59,118 nt of DNA from an uncultured Oscillospiraceae bacterium (GTDB lineage Bacteria; Bacillota; Clostridia; Oscillospirales; Oscillospiraceae). Position 1 is the stretch's first letter, and each line of letters begins with the position of its first letter. The stretch covers positions 1-59,118 of the forward strand of contig CALWYP010000033.1 in assembly GCA_944385795.1 (NCBI GenBank). Direction: 5' to 3'. Positions 8,390-16,918 of this stretch are shown here, piece by piece. Under the pieces are notes generated by a model. It had not been told where the DNA came from. It worked only from the letters and a program-made list of their open reading frames with translations, and did not search any database. A program made the translations under genes and the position numbers.

Positions 8390-10618
8390 ATGGCGCAAGA
8401 GGAAGAATTAGAGGAACTCTACGGGAAAATCATATCCGTCGTATATACGAACGAGGAAAACGGCTGGACCGTCCTGCGCCTCGAGACGCAGGACGCCGAG
8501 ACGGTTACCGTGGTGGGCACGCTGCCCTCGGCCTACGCGGGCGAGGAGCTGCACGTCATGGGCTTCTGGACCGTCCACCCGAACCACGGCCGCCAGTTCA
8601 AGTGCGAATACGCCGAGCGGAGCCTGCCGCGCACGAAGGAGGCAATCTACGCCTACCTCGCGGGCCGGGCCGTGAAGGGCGTGGGCCCCGCCACGGCGGC
8701 GCTCATTGTGGACAAATTCGGCGACAAGACCCTCGACGTGCTTGAGGGCGCGCCGGAAAAGCTCTGCGGGATACGCGGCATAAGCCCCGCGAAGGCCGAG
8801 GCCATTTCGCGCGAATTCCGCCGACAGGCGGGGCTGAGGCGGCTGATGGAGTTCCTCTGCGCCCACGAGCTGCGGCCGCTGCTCGCCGTGCGCCTCTACC
8901 GCTTCTACGGGGAGGACGCCATGGAGGCCGTGACGGAAAACCCGTACATATGCGCCGCGCCGCACATAGGCGCGTCCTTCGCTGAGGCCGACCGCCTGGC
9001 CTTCGACCTGGGCGGCGAGCCCGACTCGCCCCAGAGGATAAAGGCCGCGGCAATCTTCGAGCTCCGGCACAACGCCGGCAACGGCCACTGCTTTATACCT
9101 ACCGCCAAGCTCGCCGCCGCGACGGCCCAGTTCATTTCCGTGGACGAGGACGCGGTGTCCGCCGCGATTGACTCCATGGCGGAGAGCGGCGAGGTGGTGC
9201 GCACCGCGCTCGCCGGGCGCGACGTCACCTACCTGGCTTCGCTCTACGAGGCCGAGACGCGCGTCGCCGTCAGGCTCTTCGCCCTGGCCAACGCCGTGAT
9301 GCCGGAAGTGGACACCGGCGGGACGGTCTCCGCCATGGAGGCGGCCAGGGGCGTAAAATACGCGCCAAAACAGCGTGAAGCCGTGCGCCTGGCCGCCAAC
9401 AGCCGCGTCATGGCCCTCACGGGCGGGCCCGGCACCGGCAAGACCACCTCCCTGCGCGCAATACTCGACGTCTTCGACTCCATGGGCCTCAATACGCTGC
9501 TCACGGCCCCGACGGGCCGGGCCGCCAAGCGCATGAGCGCCGTCACGGGGCGCGAGGCCTCCACCATCCACCGCCTGCTCGGGGCGGGCTTCTCCCCGGA
9601 CGGGGAGGACGTCGTCTTCTCAAAATGCGCTTCGGACAAGCTGGAGTGCTCCGCGGTCGTGTTGGACGAGTGCTCAATGGTTGACATAACATTACTGGAC
9701 GCCCTGCTCGAGGCCATGCCGGAGGACGCGCGGCTCGTGCTCGTGGGCGACGCCGACCAGCTTCCCAGCGTGGGGCCGGGCCGGGTTTTCGCGGACATAC
9801 TCAAGAGCGGCGTGGTGCCCGCGGTGAGGCTTACGGAGATATTCCGCCAGGCGGAGGCCAGCCGCATAGTCTCGTATGCGCACGCGATAAACGCGGGCGA
9901 GCACCCGCCGCTCACGGAGAACAAAGGGGACTTCTTTTTCCTGCGCCGCGCCGACCCCGCTAAGGCCGCCGAGACGGTGGCGGAGCTCTGCGCTTCGCGC
10001 CTGCCCGGGAAGATGGGCATACCGGAGCGGGACATCCAGGTGCTCTGCCCCACGCGCAAGGGCGAGGCGGGCACCAAGGCGCTCAACAGGCGCCTCCAGG
10101 CCGCGCTGAACCCGCAGGCGGAGGGCAAGGCTGAGAAAATTTTCGGCGAATATGTGTTCCGCGTAGGCGACAGGGTGATGCAAACGCGGAACAACTATGA
10201 TATGATATGGAAGAGGCGGACGGCCTCCGGCGGCGTGGAGCACGGCGCGGGCATATATAACGGCGACATAGGCGTCATAACGGCCATAGACCAGGAGGCG
10301 GAACAGCTGACCGTGGACTTCGACGGCAAGGCCGCCAGCGTGGGCTTCGACGCCCTTGCGGAGCTTGAGCACGCCTGGGCCGTCACCGTACACAAGAGCC
10401 AGGGCAGCGAGTACCGCGCCGTGGTGCTCGCCGTGGGCGACGCCGCGCCGAGGCTCATGACCCGCGGGGTGCTGTATACCGCGGTGACGCGCGCGCGGGA
10501 GCTGCTTATCGCCGTGGGCGACGAGGCCGCGGCGCAGAGGATGATAGATAACCATGTGCAGTCTCGGAGATACAGCGGCCTGCGTATACGCCTCAGGGAG
10601 AACGCGGGTATTAATTGA
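8390..10618 (+). CDS. recD2: RecD2-type ATP-dependent DNA helicase
   Basis: SF1B 5'-3' helicase of the RecD2 (YrrC) class, which acts without RecBC and is linked to fork stability and mismatch repair. 742 residues: an N-terminal OB/helix-hairpin-helix region (VKGVGPATAALIV, then GIRGISPAKAEAI), then helicase domains with Walker A TGGPGTGKTT (about 345-353), Walker B VVLDECSMVD, GDADQLPSVGPG, and the C-terminal HKSQGSEYRAVVL motif. The ATG at 8390 is chosen because the family N-terminus (GKIISVVYTNEENGWTVLR) starts just after it. A TTGACATAA element (9680-9690) lies within the Walker B region codons. comF follows immediately. Confidence 0.95.
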   Translation: MAQEEELEELYGKIISVVYTNEENGWTVLRLETQDAETVTVVGTLPSAYAGEELHVMGFWTVHPNHGRQFKCEYAERSLPRTKEAIYAYLAGRAVKGVGPATAALIVDKFGDKTLDVLEGAPEKLCGIRGISPAKAEAISREFRRQAGLRRLMEFLCAHELRPLLAVRLYRFYGEDAMEAVTENPYICAAPHIGASFAEADRLAFDLGGEPDSPQRIKAAAIFELRHNAGNGHCFIPTAKLAAATAQFISVDEDAVSAAIDSMAESGEVVRTALAGRDVTYLASLYEAETRVAVRLFALANAVMPEVDTGGTVSAMEAARGVKYAPKQREAVRLAANSRVMALTGGPGTGKTTSLRAILDVFDSMGLNTLLTAPTGRAAKRMSAVTGREASTIHRLLGAGFSPDGEDVVFSKCASDKLECSAVVLDECSMVDITLLDALLEAMPEDARLVLVGDADQLPSVGPGRVFADILKSGVVPAVRLTEIFRQAEASRIVSYAHAINAGEHPPLTENKGDFFFLRRADPAKAAETVAELCASRLPGKMGIPERDIQVLCPTRKGEAGTKALNRRLQAALNPQAEGKAEKIFGEYVFRVGDRVMQTRNNYDMIWKRRTASGGVEHGAGIYNGDIGVITAIDQEAEQLTVDFDGKAASVGFDALAELEHAWAVTVHKSQGSEYRAVVLAVGDAAPRLMTRGVLYTAVTRARELLIAVGDEAAAQRMIDNHVQSRRYSGLRIRLRENAGIN

Positions 10619-10632
10619 AAGGGGTGCCCGGA

Positions 10633-11301
10633 ATGTCAAAGCTCTTAGACGGTATAATGGAAGCACTGCTGCCGCCCAGGTGCGTCTTCTGCCGGAGGAC
10701 GCTCCGGAAGGGGGAGAGCGGGATGTGCGCCTCCTGCGCGGCCTCCCTGCCCAGGCGGGCCGCGCCGCGCGAGCCGGGCCGCGAGGCCGTCGAGGCCTTT
10801 ATCGCCCCGCTGGAGTTCACGGGCGACGTGCGCGACGCGGTCAACCGCTACAAGTTCGAGGGCGCCACCGCCAGCGCCGGCGTCTTCGCGGGCATACTAG
10901 CCTCCTGCATAGAGGGCTGCTGCGCCGGGGAATATGACATTATAAGCTGGGTGCCCGTCTCAAAGGAGAGGCTCAAGGAGCGCGGCTTCGACCAGTCCCA
11001 GCTCATCGCCATGGCCGCGGCGCTCGACCTCGGCACCGTGGCGGTGGACACGCTTCAGCGCGTGAAGAACGGAAAGCCCCAGTTCGGCATGGGCGCCGCG
11101 GAGCGCTATGTGAACGTCCAGGGCGCCTTTGCGGCGGCCGACGGCGAGCTCATAGCGGGCAAGCGCGTGCTGCTCATAGACGACATATACACCACGGGCT
11201 ACACCTTCATGTCCTGCGCCGCGGCCCTGCGCGCCGCCGGCGCCAGGAGCGTGCTCTGCGCCGCCTTCGCCGGGCCGGCAAGGCGCGGCCGGGCGGAATA
11301 G
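10633..11301 (+). CDS. ComF-family phosphoribosyltransferase-like protein
   Basis: 222 residues. An N-terminal zinc-finger-like CVFC...CASC (about residues 15-41) precedes a type I phosphoribosyltransferase domain with the PRPP-binding signature VLLIDDIYTTGYTF. ComFC proteins take part in natural transformation with ComFA, but many non-competent bacteria carry an orphan ComF, as appears here. The ATG at 10633 has AAAGGGG about 8 bases upstream; a TTG at 10615 in the same frame overlaps the recD2 end and is less likely. Placement directly after the helicase recD2 suggests a DNA-processing role, but that is inference. Confidence 0.86.
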   Translation: MSKLLDGIMEALLPPRCVFCRRTLRKGESGMCASCAASLPRRAAPREPGREAVEAFIAPLEFTGDVRDAVNRYKFEGATASAGVFAGILASCIEGCCAGEYDIISWVPVSKERLKERGFDQSQLIAMAAALDLGTVAVDTLQRVKNGKPQFGMGAAERYVNVQGAFAAADGELIAGKRVLLIDDIYTTGYTFMSCAAALRAAGARSVLCAAFAGPARRGRAE

Positions 11302-11369
11302 CCCGGAGGGATACTGTCTACAATTATCGGGCGGGAGCCTGCTTACAACATAGAAAGGTTTGAAAAACT

Positions 11370-12401
11370 ATGCCGGTATTTGACAAAGATATAGCCCTGG
11401 ACATGGGCACCACAAGAGTGATGTTCTATCTGCGCGGCAAGGGCGTCGTGCTGCGCGAGCCCACGCTCACCGCCGTGGACAAGTTCTCCGGTAAGCTCCT
11501 CAAGGTTGGCGAGGAGGCGCAGAAGATGCTGGGCCGCACCCCGGCGAGCATAGTGCCGATAGAGCCCATCGTGGGCGGCGTCATCTCCGACTACGACATG
11601 ACGGTGGCGATGCTGCACGAGCTCATGGGCCGCGTCACAAGCCTGAGCCTTTTCAAGCCGCGCGTGCTTGTCTGCGTGCCGGGCAGCATAACCGGCGTTG
11701 AGGAGAGGGCGGTCATAGACGCGGCGACCGAGGCCGGAGCGCGCAAGGTCTACCTAATAGAGAGCGCGGTAGCCACGGCCTGCGGCGCGGGTATAGACGT
11801 CTCCAAGCCCGACGGGCACCTGATTGTGGACATAGGCGGCGGCACGACGGAGACGGCGGTCGTATCCCTGAACGGCGTGGCCGAGTGCGAGAGCATAAAG
11901 ACCGCCGGCCGCGCCTACGACGACGCCATCATCCGCTATATCCGCCGCCGGCACAACGTGCTCATAGGCCAGAAAACCGCCGAGGACGTGAAGTTCAGCC
12001 TGGGCTGCGTCATACCCAGGCCTGACACGGGCGTGGAGGAGGTAAAGGGCCGCGACCTCGTCACAGGATTGCCCAAGACCGTCAAGATAAGCTCCGACGA
12101 GCTCGCCGAGGTCCTGTCCGGGCCCACGCGCAACATACTCGAGAGCATACACATGGTGCTGGAACGCACGCCGCCCGAGCTTGTGGCGGATATCTCCCAG
12201 AACGGCATAGTCATGTCCGGCGGCGGCAGCCTCATCTACGGCATCGACCGCCTGGTGGAGCGCGACACCGGCATACGCACCGTCGTGGTGGACGACCCCG
12301 TCTCCTGCGCCGCCTACGGCGCGGGCAAGCTGCTCGCCAAGCTCAACGACATGCACGAGGGCATGGTGAACTTCGCCCGCAAACGCCTGCTGAGGCAGTA
12401 A
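11370..12401 (+). CDS. MreB/Mbl-type rod-shape actin homologue
   Basis: Cytoskeletal ATPase that guides lateral cell-wall synthesis. 343 residues with the actin-fold phosphate loops IALDMGTTRV (8-17) and LIVDIGGGTTETAVV (about 150), the connect region GARKVYLIESAVATACGAG, and adenosine motif IVMSGGGSLIYGID. AAAGG precedes the start by about 10 bases. mreC and mreD are not adjacent, so this is a stand-alone paralogue (MreBH/Mbl-like); which one cannot be resolved from sequence alone. It ends at a strong terminator (12408-12440). Confidence 0.92.
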   Translation: MPVFDKDIALDMGTTRVMFYLRGKGVVLREPTLTAVDKFSGKLLKVGEEAQKMLGRTPASIVPIEPIVGGVISDYDMTVAMLHELMGRVTSLSLFKPRVLVCVPGSITGVEERAVIDAATEAGARKVYLIESAVATACGAGIDVSKPDGHLIVDIGGGTTETAVVSLNGVAECESIKTAGRAYDDAIIRYIRRRHNVLIGQKTAEDVKFSLGCVIPRPDTGVEEVKGRDLVTGLPKTVKISSDELAEVLSGPTRNILESIHMVLERTPPELVADISQNGIVMSGGGSLIYGIDRLVERDTGIRTVVVDDPVSCAAYGAGKLLAKLNDMHEGMVNFARKRLLRQ

Positions 12402-12407
12402 AATATA

Positions 12408-12440
12408 CGCCCGAAGAGCAAAGCCTCTTCGGGCGTTTTT
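12408..12440 (+). terminator. Rho-independent terminator of the mreB-like gene
   Basis: 11-bp stem CGCCCGAAGAG (12408-12418) with CTCTTCGGGCG (12425-12435), followed by five T residues. Confidence 0.92.
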
Positions 12441-12505
12441 ATCGGCTTTTTGATAAAACGGGCGCGGCGTACAGACGCCCCTTTCGTTGGATACGATACG
12501 CCGAT

Positions 12506-12723
12506 ACGCCGGTCACCGGGCGGAATGGTGCGATTATTGCCGCCGTGAAGACTCGCCATTGTCAGCGGCGACACGCCGCCGTAAAGACTCGTCACTGTCC
12601 GCGGGCACAGCCCGCCGAAGCAGCCACAAGACCCGATTCCCGCACCCACGCCGGTCACCGGGCGGCAGGGTTGGCCTAGCAGCAACGCGAAGACTCGCCA
12701 CTGTCCGCGGGCACAGCCCGCCG
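12506..12723. repeat. Short interspersed hairpin repeats (REP-like cluster)
   Basis: Two exact copies of ACGCCGGTCACCGGGCGG (12506-12523, 12648-12665), and copies of a roughly 34-base unit beginning AAGACTCG at 12548, 12584-12617 and 12690-12723. On the minus strand each unit carries a hairpin: GCGGGC-TGT-GCCCGC in two copies and GCGGCG-TGT-CGCCGC in the third, the same loop with compensating stem changes. The rightmost copy is inside the 3' end of the nucleotidyltransferase reading frame. The gap 12441-12675 holds no gene. Confidence 0.8.
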
Positions 12724-13638
12724 CCAGAGGGATTCTGGGTATTCGCCGGCGCCGGTCAGGGCGCGCAGCGCGGAGACGACCTCGGCCTTGTCCTCGCGGT
12801 AGGTCATCCCGTGCCAGACGTCCTCGCTGTTCATGACGTCCACGGTGCAGGCGCCCTCGTCCAGGAGCCGGCCTACGAGGTTCGGGACGAGCATCTCGGC
12901 GTGCGGGTCGGCGCGGAGGTTTTCGCTGAGGAAGTCGGGGAAGCGGCGCGCAATCTCGTCCAGGAGCGCCGGGGTAAAGCCCCAGAAGTTCATGGAGACG
13001 GTGGTGTCCGCGCTCATAGGCACGAGGGTCTTGCCGCCGTCCAGGCTGTAGGCCGGGCCGGCGGGGGTCTTGACGACGTAGGTGAGCTCGCGTATATGCT
13101 TGAGCCTGGAGCCCTCGGTCACGCACGCGCCGCGGCACACGCGCCCCGCGTCCGTCACCGTGTTGCCCACGCGGTAGCCCACCATGGCGAAGCGCATCGG
13201 CCTCGCGCCGGCGTCCACGTCCCTGAGGTATTCGTACATCATACGGAAAGCGCCGGCGCCGTAGAAGTCGTCGGCGTTGATCATGGCGAAGGGCCCGTCG
13301 ATCTCGTCCCTGCAGCAGAGCAGGGCGTGGGCGGTGCCCCAGGGCCTTACGCGGCCTTCGGGTATGGCGAAGCCTTCGGGCAGGAACATATCCAGGCTCT
13401 GATAGGCGTAGGCAGTCTCGATGCTGCCCGAGACGCGCCGGCCGATGGCCTCCTCGAAGTCGCGCCTCATGCCCGGGGCGATGAGGAAGAGCACGCGCTT
13501 GAACCCTGCCCTTACGGCGTCGAAAACCGAGTAATCTATGAGGAATTCGCCGTGCCGGCCCACGGGCTCTATCTGTTTGAGGCTGCCGTAGCGGCTGCTC
13601 AGCCCCGCGGCGAGTATTACAAGTAAGGGCTCTTTCAT
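12676..13638 (-). CDS. Sugar-1-phosphate nucleotidyltransferase-like protein
   Basis: 320 residues with a GT-A Rossmann fold. The NTP-binding signature LVILAAGLSSRYGSLKQ is at the N-terminus, followed by the metal-binding NADDFYG near residue 120 and WGTAHALLCC for base recognition. These features match the NTP-transferase family that makes NDP-sugars, but the substrate is not predictable. The start has GGGAGGTAAG upstream. The last 15 or so residues (RRAVPADSGESSRCC) are encoded by an intergenic-type repeat unit, so the C-terminus has probably been extended or replaced by the repeat. No partner glycosyltransferase is adjacent. Confidence 0.82.
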   Translation of the reverse strand: MKEPLLVILAAGLSSRYGSLKQIEPVGRHGEFLIDYSVFDAVRAGFKRVLFLIAPGMRRDFEEAIGRRVSGSIETAYAYQSLDMFLPEGFAIPEGRVRPWGTAHALLCCRDEIDGPFAMINADDFYGAGAFRMMYEYLRDVDAGARPMRFAMVGYRVGNTVTDAGRVCRGACVTEGSRLKHIRELTYVVKTPAGPAYSLDGGKTLVPMSADTTVSMNFWGFTPALLDEIARRFPDFLSENLRADPHAEMLVPNLVGRLLDEGACTVDVMNSEDVWHGMTYREDKAEVVSALRALTGAGEYPESLWRRAVPADSGESSRCC

Positions 13639-13769
13639 GGCTTACCTCCCTGGTCGGCAATTATGTTGATTATAACAGACAAAAGTCAAATAGTCATCAA
13701 GAGTTGCGTCGAAAAACGCGAAAGGCATAATTTTTCCCGTTCTGGGCAGCATATGCCCGAGGTGATTAT

Positions 13770-14786
13770 ATGTGCTCCAAACGGCTTGGCCGCTCCAGCG
13801 CGGTGATAGAGCGGCGCGCCGGCGTGCTCGCCTCGGCCAGCGTCGTGGGCGCGAAGGAGGGCGAGGGCCCGCTTGCGCGCAGCTTCGACCGCATCGCCGC
13901 GGAGCCGTATTTCGGCGAGAAGAGCTGGGAGAAGGCGGAGAGCGCCATGCTGCGCCAGTGCTTTGCCCTCGCCTGCGAGAAGGCGCGCACCGCGCCCGGG
14001 GAGCTCGACTTCGTGCTGGCCGGGGACCTGCTGAACCAGTGCGCGGGTTCGAGCTGGGCGCTGCGCGAGTGCGGCGCGCCCTTCTTCGGCATCTACGGCG
14101 CGTGTTCTACCATGGCCGAGTCGCTGCTGCTCGCCGCCCTACTTATAGACGGCGGCGCGGGCGAAAAAGTTGCAGCCCTGACGAGCTCACATTTCTGCTC
14201 GGCGGAGCGCCAGTTCCGTTTCCCCGTGGAGTACGGCAGCCTGCGCGCGCCGTCCAGCCAGTGGACGGTGACGGGGGCAGGCGCGTTCATACTCGCGCGC
14301 GGCGTCCCCGGCCCCGCGATAACGCGGGTGACGGCGGGGCGGATAGTCGACATGGGCGTCACGGACGCAGCGAATATGGGCGCGGCGATGGCCCCGGCGG
14401 CGGCGGACACGCTCGCCGCCCACTTCGAGGACACGGGCCGCGGGCCGGACTACTACGACGCCGTTATTACCGGCGACCTCGGCATAACGGGCGGGAAGAT
14501 ACTCAGGGAGCTGCTTTCGATGCAGGGCATTGAACCCGGCGCGCGCCTCGCCGACTGCGGCGCGCTCATATACGGCCCAGGCCAGGGCGTGAACTCGGGC
14601 GGGAGCGGCTGCGGCTGCTCGGCCAGCGTCATGGCCGGCTACGTCATGGATATGCTCCGCTCGGGCGCGTGGCGGCGCGTGCTCTTCGCGGGCACGGGCG
14701 CGCTCATGAGCTCCATAACGTGCAGCCAGGGCGAGAGCATCTGCGGCATATGCCACGCCGTCAGCATAGAGACGGAGGCGCAGTGA
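13770..14786 (+). CDS. spoVAD: Stage V sporulation protein AD
   Basis: Thiolase-fold protein of the spore inner-membrane SpoVA channel that moves dipicolinic acid and its calcium chelate. 338 residues with the family signatures FFGIYGACSTMAESL, SSHFCSAERQFRFPVEYG, QWTVTGAGAF and DLGITGGKIL. The start has CGAGGTG upstream. Its stop overlaps the spoVAE start (TGATG). spoVAC, which normally precedes spoVAD, is not present: upstream is the unrelated nucleotidyltransferase on the other strand. Expression by the forespore factor sigma-G is expected from the family, but I could not place a convincing sigma-G promoter. Confidence 0.96.
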   Translation: MCSKRLGRSSAVIERRAGVLASASVVGAKEGEGPLARSFDRIAAEPYFGEKSWEKAESAMLRQCFALACEKARTAPGELDFVLAGDLLNQCAGSSWALRECGAPFFGIYGACSTMAESLLLAALLIDGGAGEKVAALTSSHFCSAERQFRFPVEYGSLRAPSSQWTVTGAGAFILARGVPGPAITRVTAGRIVDMGVTDAANMGAAMAPAAADTLAAHFEDTGRGPDYYDAVITGDLGITGGKILRELLSMQGIEPGARLADCGALIYGPGQGVNSGGSGCGCSASVMAGYVMDMLRSGAWRRVLFAGTGALMSSITCSQGESICGICHAVSIETEAQ

Positions 14787-15151
14787 TGGAATTGCTCATA
14801 GGCTGCGCAAAGGCCTTCGCCGCCGGCGGGGCGCTCTGCCTCATAGCGCAGGTACTGATAGACAAGACCGCGCTCACCCCGGCGCGGATACTGACGCTCT
14901 ACGTCGTCGCGGGCGTCGCGCTCGGCGCGTCGGGGCTGTACGGGCCCTTCGCCGAGTGGGCCGGGGCGGGGGCGAGCGTGCCGCTCACCGGCTTCGGAAA
15001 CGTCATAGCCGAGGGCGTGCGCGAGGCCGTGCGCCAAAACGGCGCCCTGGGCGTTTTCACCGGCGCGCTCACCGCGGCCTCCGGCGGGCTGACGGCGGCC
15101 ATACTCTGCGCCCTGCTCGCCGCAATATTCTCCCGCCCAAGGGGCAAATAG
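14786..15151 (+). CDS. spoVAE: Stage V sporulation protein AE (membrane subunit)
   Basis: 121-residue integral membrane protein with three to four hydrophobic segments (for example ILTLYVVAGVALGASG and GLTAAILCALLAAIF) around the conserved central VPLTGFGNVIAEGVREAV motif of SpoVAC/SpoVAEb proteins. It shares one base with the spoVAD stop codon, so translation is coupled. With SpoVAD it should form part of the DPA channel in the spore inner membrane. No third spoVA gene follows. Confidence 0.93.
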   Translation: MELLIGCAKAFAAGGALCLIAQVLIDKTALTPARILTLYVVAGVALGASGLYGPFAEWAGAGASVPLTGFGNVIAEGVREAVRQNGALGVFTGALTAASGGLTAAILCALLAAIFSRPRGK

Positions 15152-15219
15152 TTTACAAACCGCCGCAGTCCGTGTTAAACTGTCCTTACTACGCGCAATG
15201 AGCGTGAGGAGGTCTTATC

Positions 15220-15540
15220 ATGATAGTCACTACCACCAACACGATTGACGGCAAGCGTATAAACGAATACTGCGGCATCGTTTTCGGCGAGGTCATCACC
15301 GGCGTAAACGTCTTCCGCGATATCGGCGCGAGCTTCCGCGACATCTTCGGCGGCCGCAGCCAGGGCTACGAAGAGGAGCTGCAGAACGCCCGCAACGAGG
15401 CCCTCGCCGAGATGTGCCGCCGCGCGGAGAATATCGGCGCGAACGCCGTGGTCGGCGTAGACATGGACTACGAGGTGCTCGGCCAGAGCGGCGGGATGCT
15501 CATGGTCTCAGCCTCCGGCACGGCCGTGGTCTGCGAATAA
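15220..15540 (+). CDS. YbjQ/UPF0145 family protein
   Basis: 106 residues matching the small YbjQ fold, which forms pentameric rings and is often labelled a heavy-metal-binding domain without direct functional proof. Family hallmarks are the N-terminal [30 protein letters not shown], and the C-terminal [13 protein letters not shown] with a final VSASGTAVV strand. The start is set by GAGGAGG about 8 bases upstream. A weak promoter-like TTTACA (15152-15157) with TTAAAC or TAAACT at about 17-18 bases spacing lies upstream. It is monocistronic, with a terminator at 15555-15581. Confidence 0.9.
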   Translation: MIVTTTNTIDGKRINEYCGIVFGEVITGVNVFRDIGASFRDIFGGRSQGYEEELQNARNEALAEMCRRAENIGANAVVGVDMDYEVLGQSGGMLMVSASGTAVVCE

Positions 15541-15554
15541 GCCGGCGTATCAGT

Positions 15555-15581
15555 CCGCCCGGCGCCTTGGGCGCCGGGCGG
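15555..15581. terminator. Hairpin between convergent genes
   Basis: 12-bp stem CCGCCCGGCGCC (15555-15566) with GGCGCCGGGCGG (15570-15581), loop TTG. It separates the YbjQ gene from the leftward membrane protein gene; the plus-strand tail CCCCGCGTTTT is only partly T-rich. Confidence 0.7.
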
Positions 15582-15591
15582 CCCCGCGTTT

Positions 15592-16833
15592 TCAGCCCTC
15601 CTCCCGCCTTACGGCCATGAGCGCCATGGCCAGGGGCAGGGTGAAGACCGTGCCCGTGGAAAAAAGCGACTGCGCAAAATAGGCAGCGAGCGACGCGCCG
15701 ACCGGCGAAAAGCCGCGCCGCCGGAGCGAAACCCCGGCCGCGGCGAGCGCGAAGAGCGCCCCCGGCGCCCCGGCGTCCACTAGCAGCGACAGTATTGAAG
15801 AGTGCGCGTTGTCGGCGCGCGTCGTGAAAGTGAGGCCGCCCTCGGGCGCGTAGCGCGAAAACTCGAGCGTCGAGCGCAGCCCGAAGCTCCCCGGCCCGCC
15901 GCCGAGCAGCGGCCGCTCGGAAAAGAGCCGGGCCCCTTCGCGCCAGATCGCCACACGGCTTGAGCCGAAGCCGTCCTCCACGCGCCCGCAGAGTATCTCG
16001 TGCGCCTCGTGCAGAGTCCCCGCGCCCGGGTCCCACAGCCTCAGCGCGGCGAGGGCGGCAAACAGGCAGCAGGCCAGGCAGATAATCAGCGCCCGGGCGG
16101 CTTTCCGGTTCCTTTGGTAGACATAATACGGGATATATATAAGCGCCGACACCCCTATTCCCACAAGCCCGGCCTCGGAACGGGCGAGGGCGGTCACCAG
16201 CGCGCCCAGCGCCGCAGGCAGCAGCAGCCAGAACCGCGCCCCGCGGCCCTCTATGGCGCTGAAGCCCAGCAGGGGGCAGGACAGGGACATAAAAGCGCCA
16301 AGGAGGTTCGTATTGCCTATCGTACCGAGGAATGAGCCCGAATACCAGACCCCGGCGCCGTAATAGTCCCAGCCGTTGGGGTATAGCCAGAGAGGGTTGA
16401 AGCCGCAAAGCTGCAAGACTGCGACGAGGGAACAGAGGGTTACGGATATGGCAAGCAAGTTTACATAATATTTATGAATAACCCCGTACCCCATCACGCC
16501 CAGCGCGGTAATGGCGTACAGGGCGTACATGGCAATCCCGTCGTAACGCCAGCCCATGGGCGCGGGGGAGAAGGGCGAGGCGAGATACGAGAAAAGCGCC
16601 CAGAGCAATGTCAGGAGCACGGCGAGGGCGAAGGGTAGGTCGATTTTAGGCCGGACCCGGCCTATCAGCGCCGAAATGACGGCGCCGGCGGCCCAGGCGA
16701 GGGTGAGCGCGGCGTAGAGCGCGAACTTGGCCCGTGTTATGTCCGCGTAGCCCTCGAAGCCCGTCCAGAGGGGGAAGACGAGCAGCAGCGCCGAGATATA
16801 TATGCTTGTGAGCTTGTAAGGCAGGGTTTTCAT
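15592..16833 (-). CDS. O-antigen ligase/polymerase-like membrane protein
   Basis: 413 residues, almost entirely hydrophobic, with about ten to twelve predicted helices and one large extracytoplasmic loop. The stretch SRVAIWREGARLFSERPLLGGGPGSF is split by the family's characteristic pattern R.x.W..A..F...P..G.G.G.F, the Wzy_C signature of the ligase/polymerase superfamily. In Gram-positive bacteria such proteins polymerise or attach secreted glycans, and the substrate is unknown here. There is no strong Shine-Dalgarno before the ATG at 16833. It has no glycan-synthesis neighbours, so the pathway cannot be inferred. Confidence 0.83.
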   Translation of the reverse strand: MKTLPYKLTSIYISALLLVFPLWTGFEGYADITRAKFALYAALTLAWAAGAVISALIGRVRPKIDLPFALAVLLTLLWALFSYLASPFSPAPMGWRYDGIAMYALYAITALGVMGYGVIHKYYVNLLAISVTLCSLVAVLQLCGFNPLWLYPNGWDYYGAGVWYSGSFLGTIGNTNLLGAFMSLSCPLLGFSAIEGRGARFWLLLPAALGALVTALARSEAGLVGIGVSALIYIPYYVYQRNRKAARALIICLACCLFAALAALRLWDPGAGTLHEAHEILCGRVEDGFGSSRVAIWREGARLFSERPLLGGGPGSFGLRSTLEFSRYAPEGGLTFTTRADNAHSSILSLLVDAGAPGALFALAAAGVSLRRRGFSPVGASLAAYFAQSLFSTGTVFTLPLAMALMAVRREEG

Positions 16834-16871
16834 ACTTCAATATTAACATTTTGGCGCATCACGCGCAAGGC

Positions 16872-16900
16872 TTGCAAGGCGGCCGGGGATAAATTATAAT
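16872..16900 (+). promoter_or_regulatory. Sigma-A promoter of the tatD-like gene
   Basis: TTGCAA (16872-16877), 17-base spacer, TATAAT (16895-16900), 18 bases before the start codon, so the leader is very short. Confidence 0.72.
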
Positions 16901-16918
16901 ATAGCCCGAGGTGAGAGC

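Noticed and set aside
13700..13769. Sigma-G promoter before spoVAD
   Set aside because: GCATAA and CATATG are present, but the spacing is about 20 bases, too long to call.
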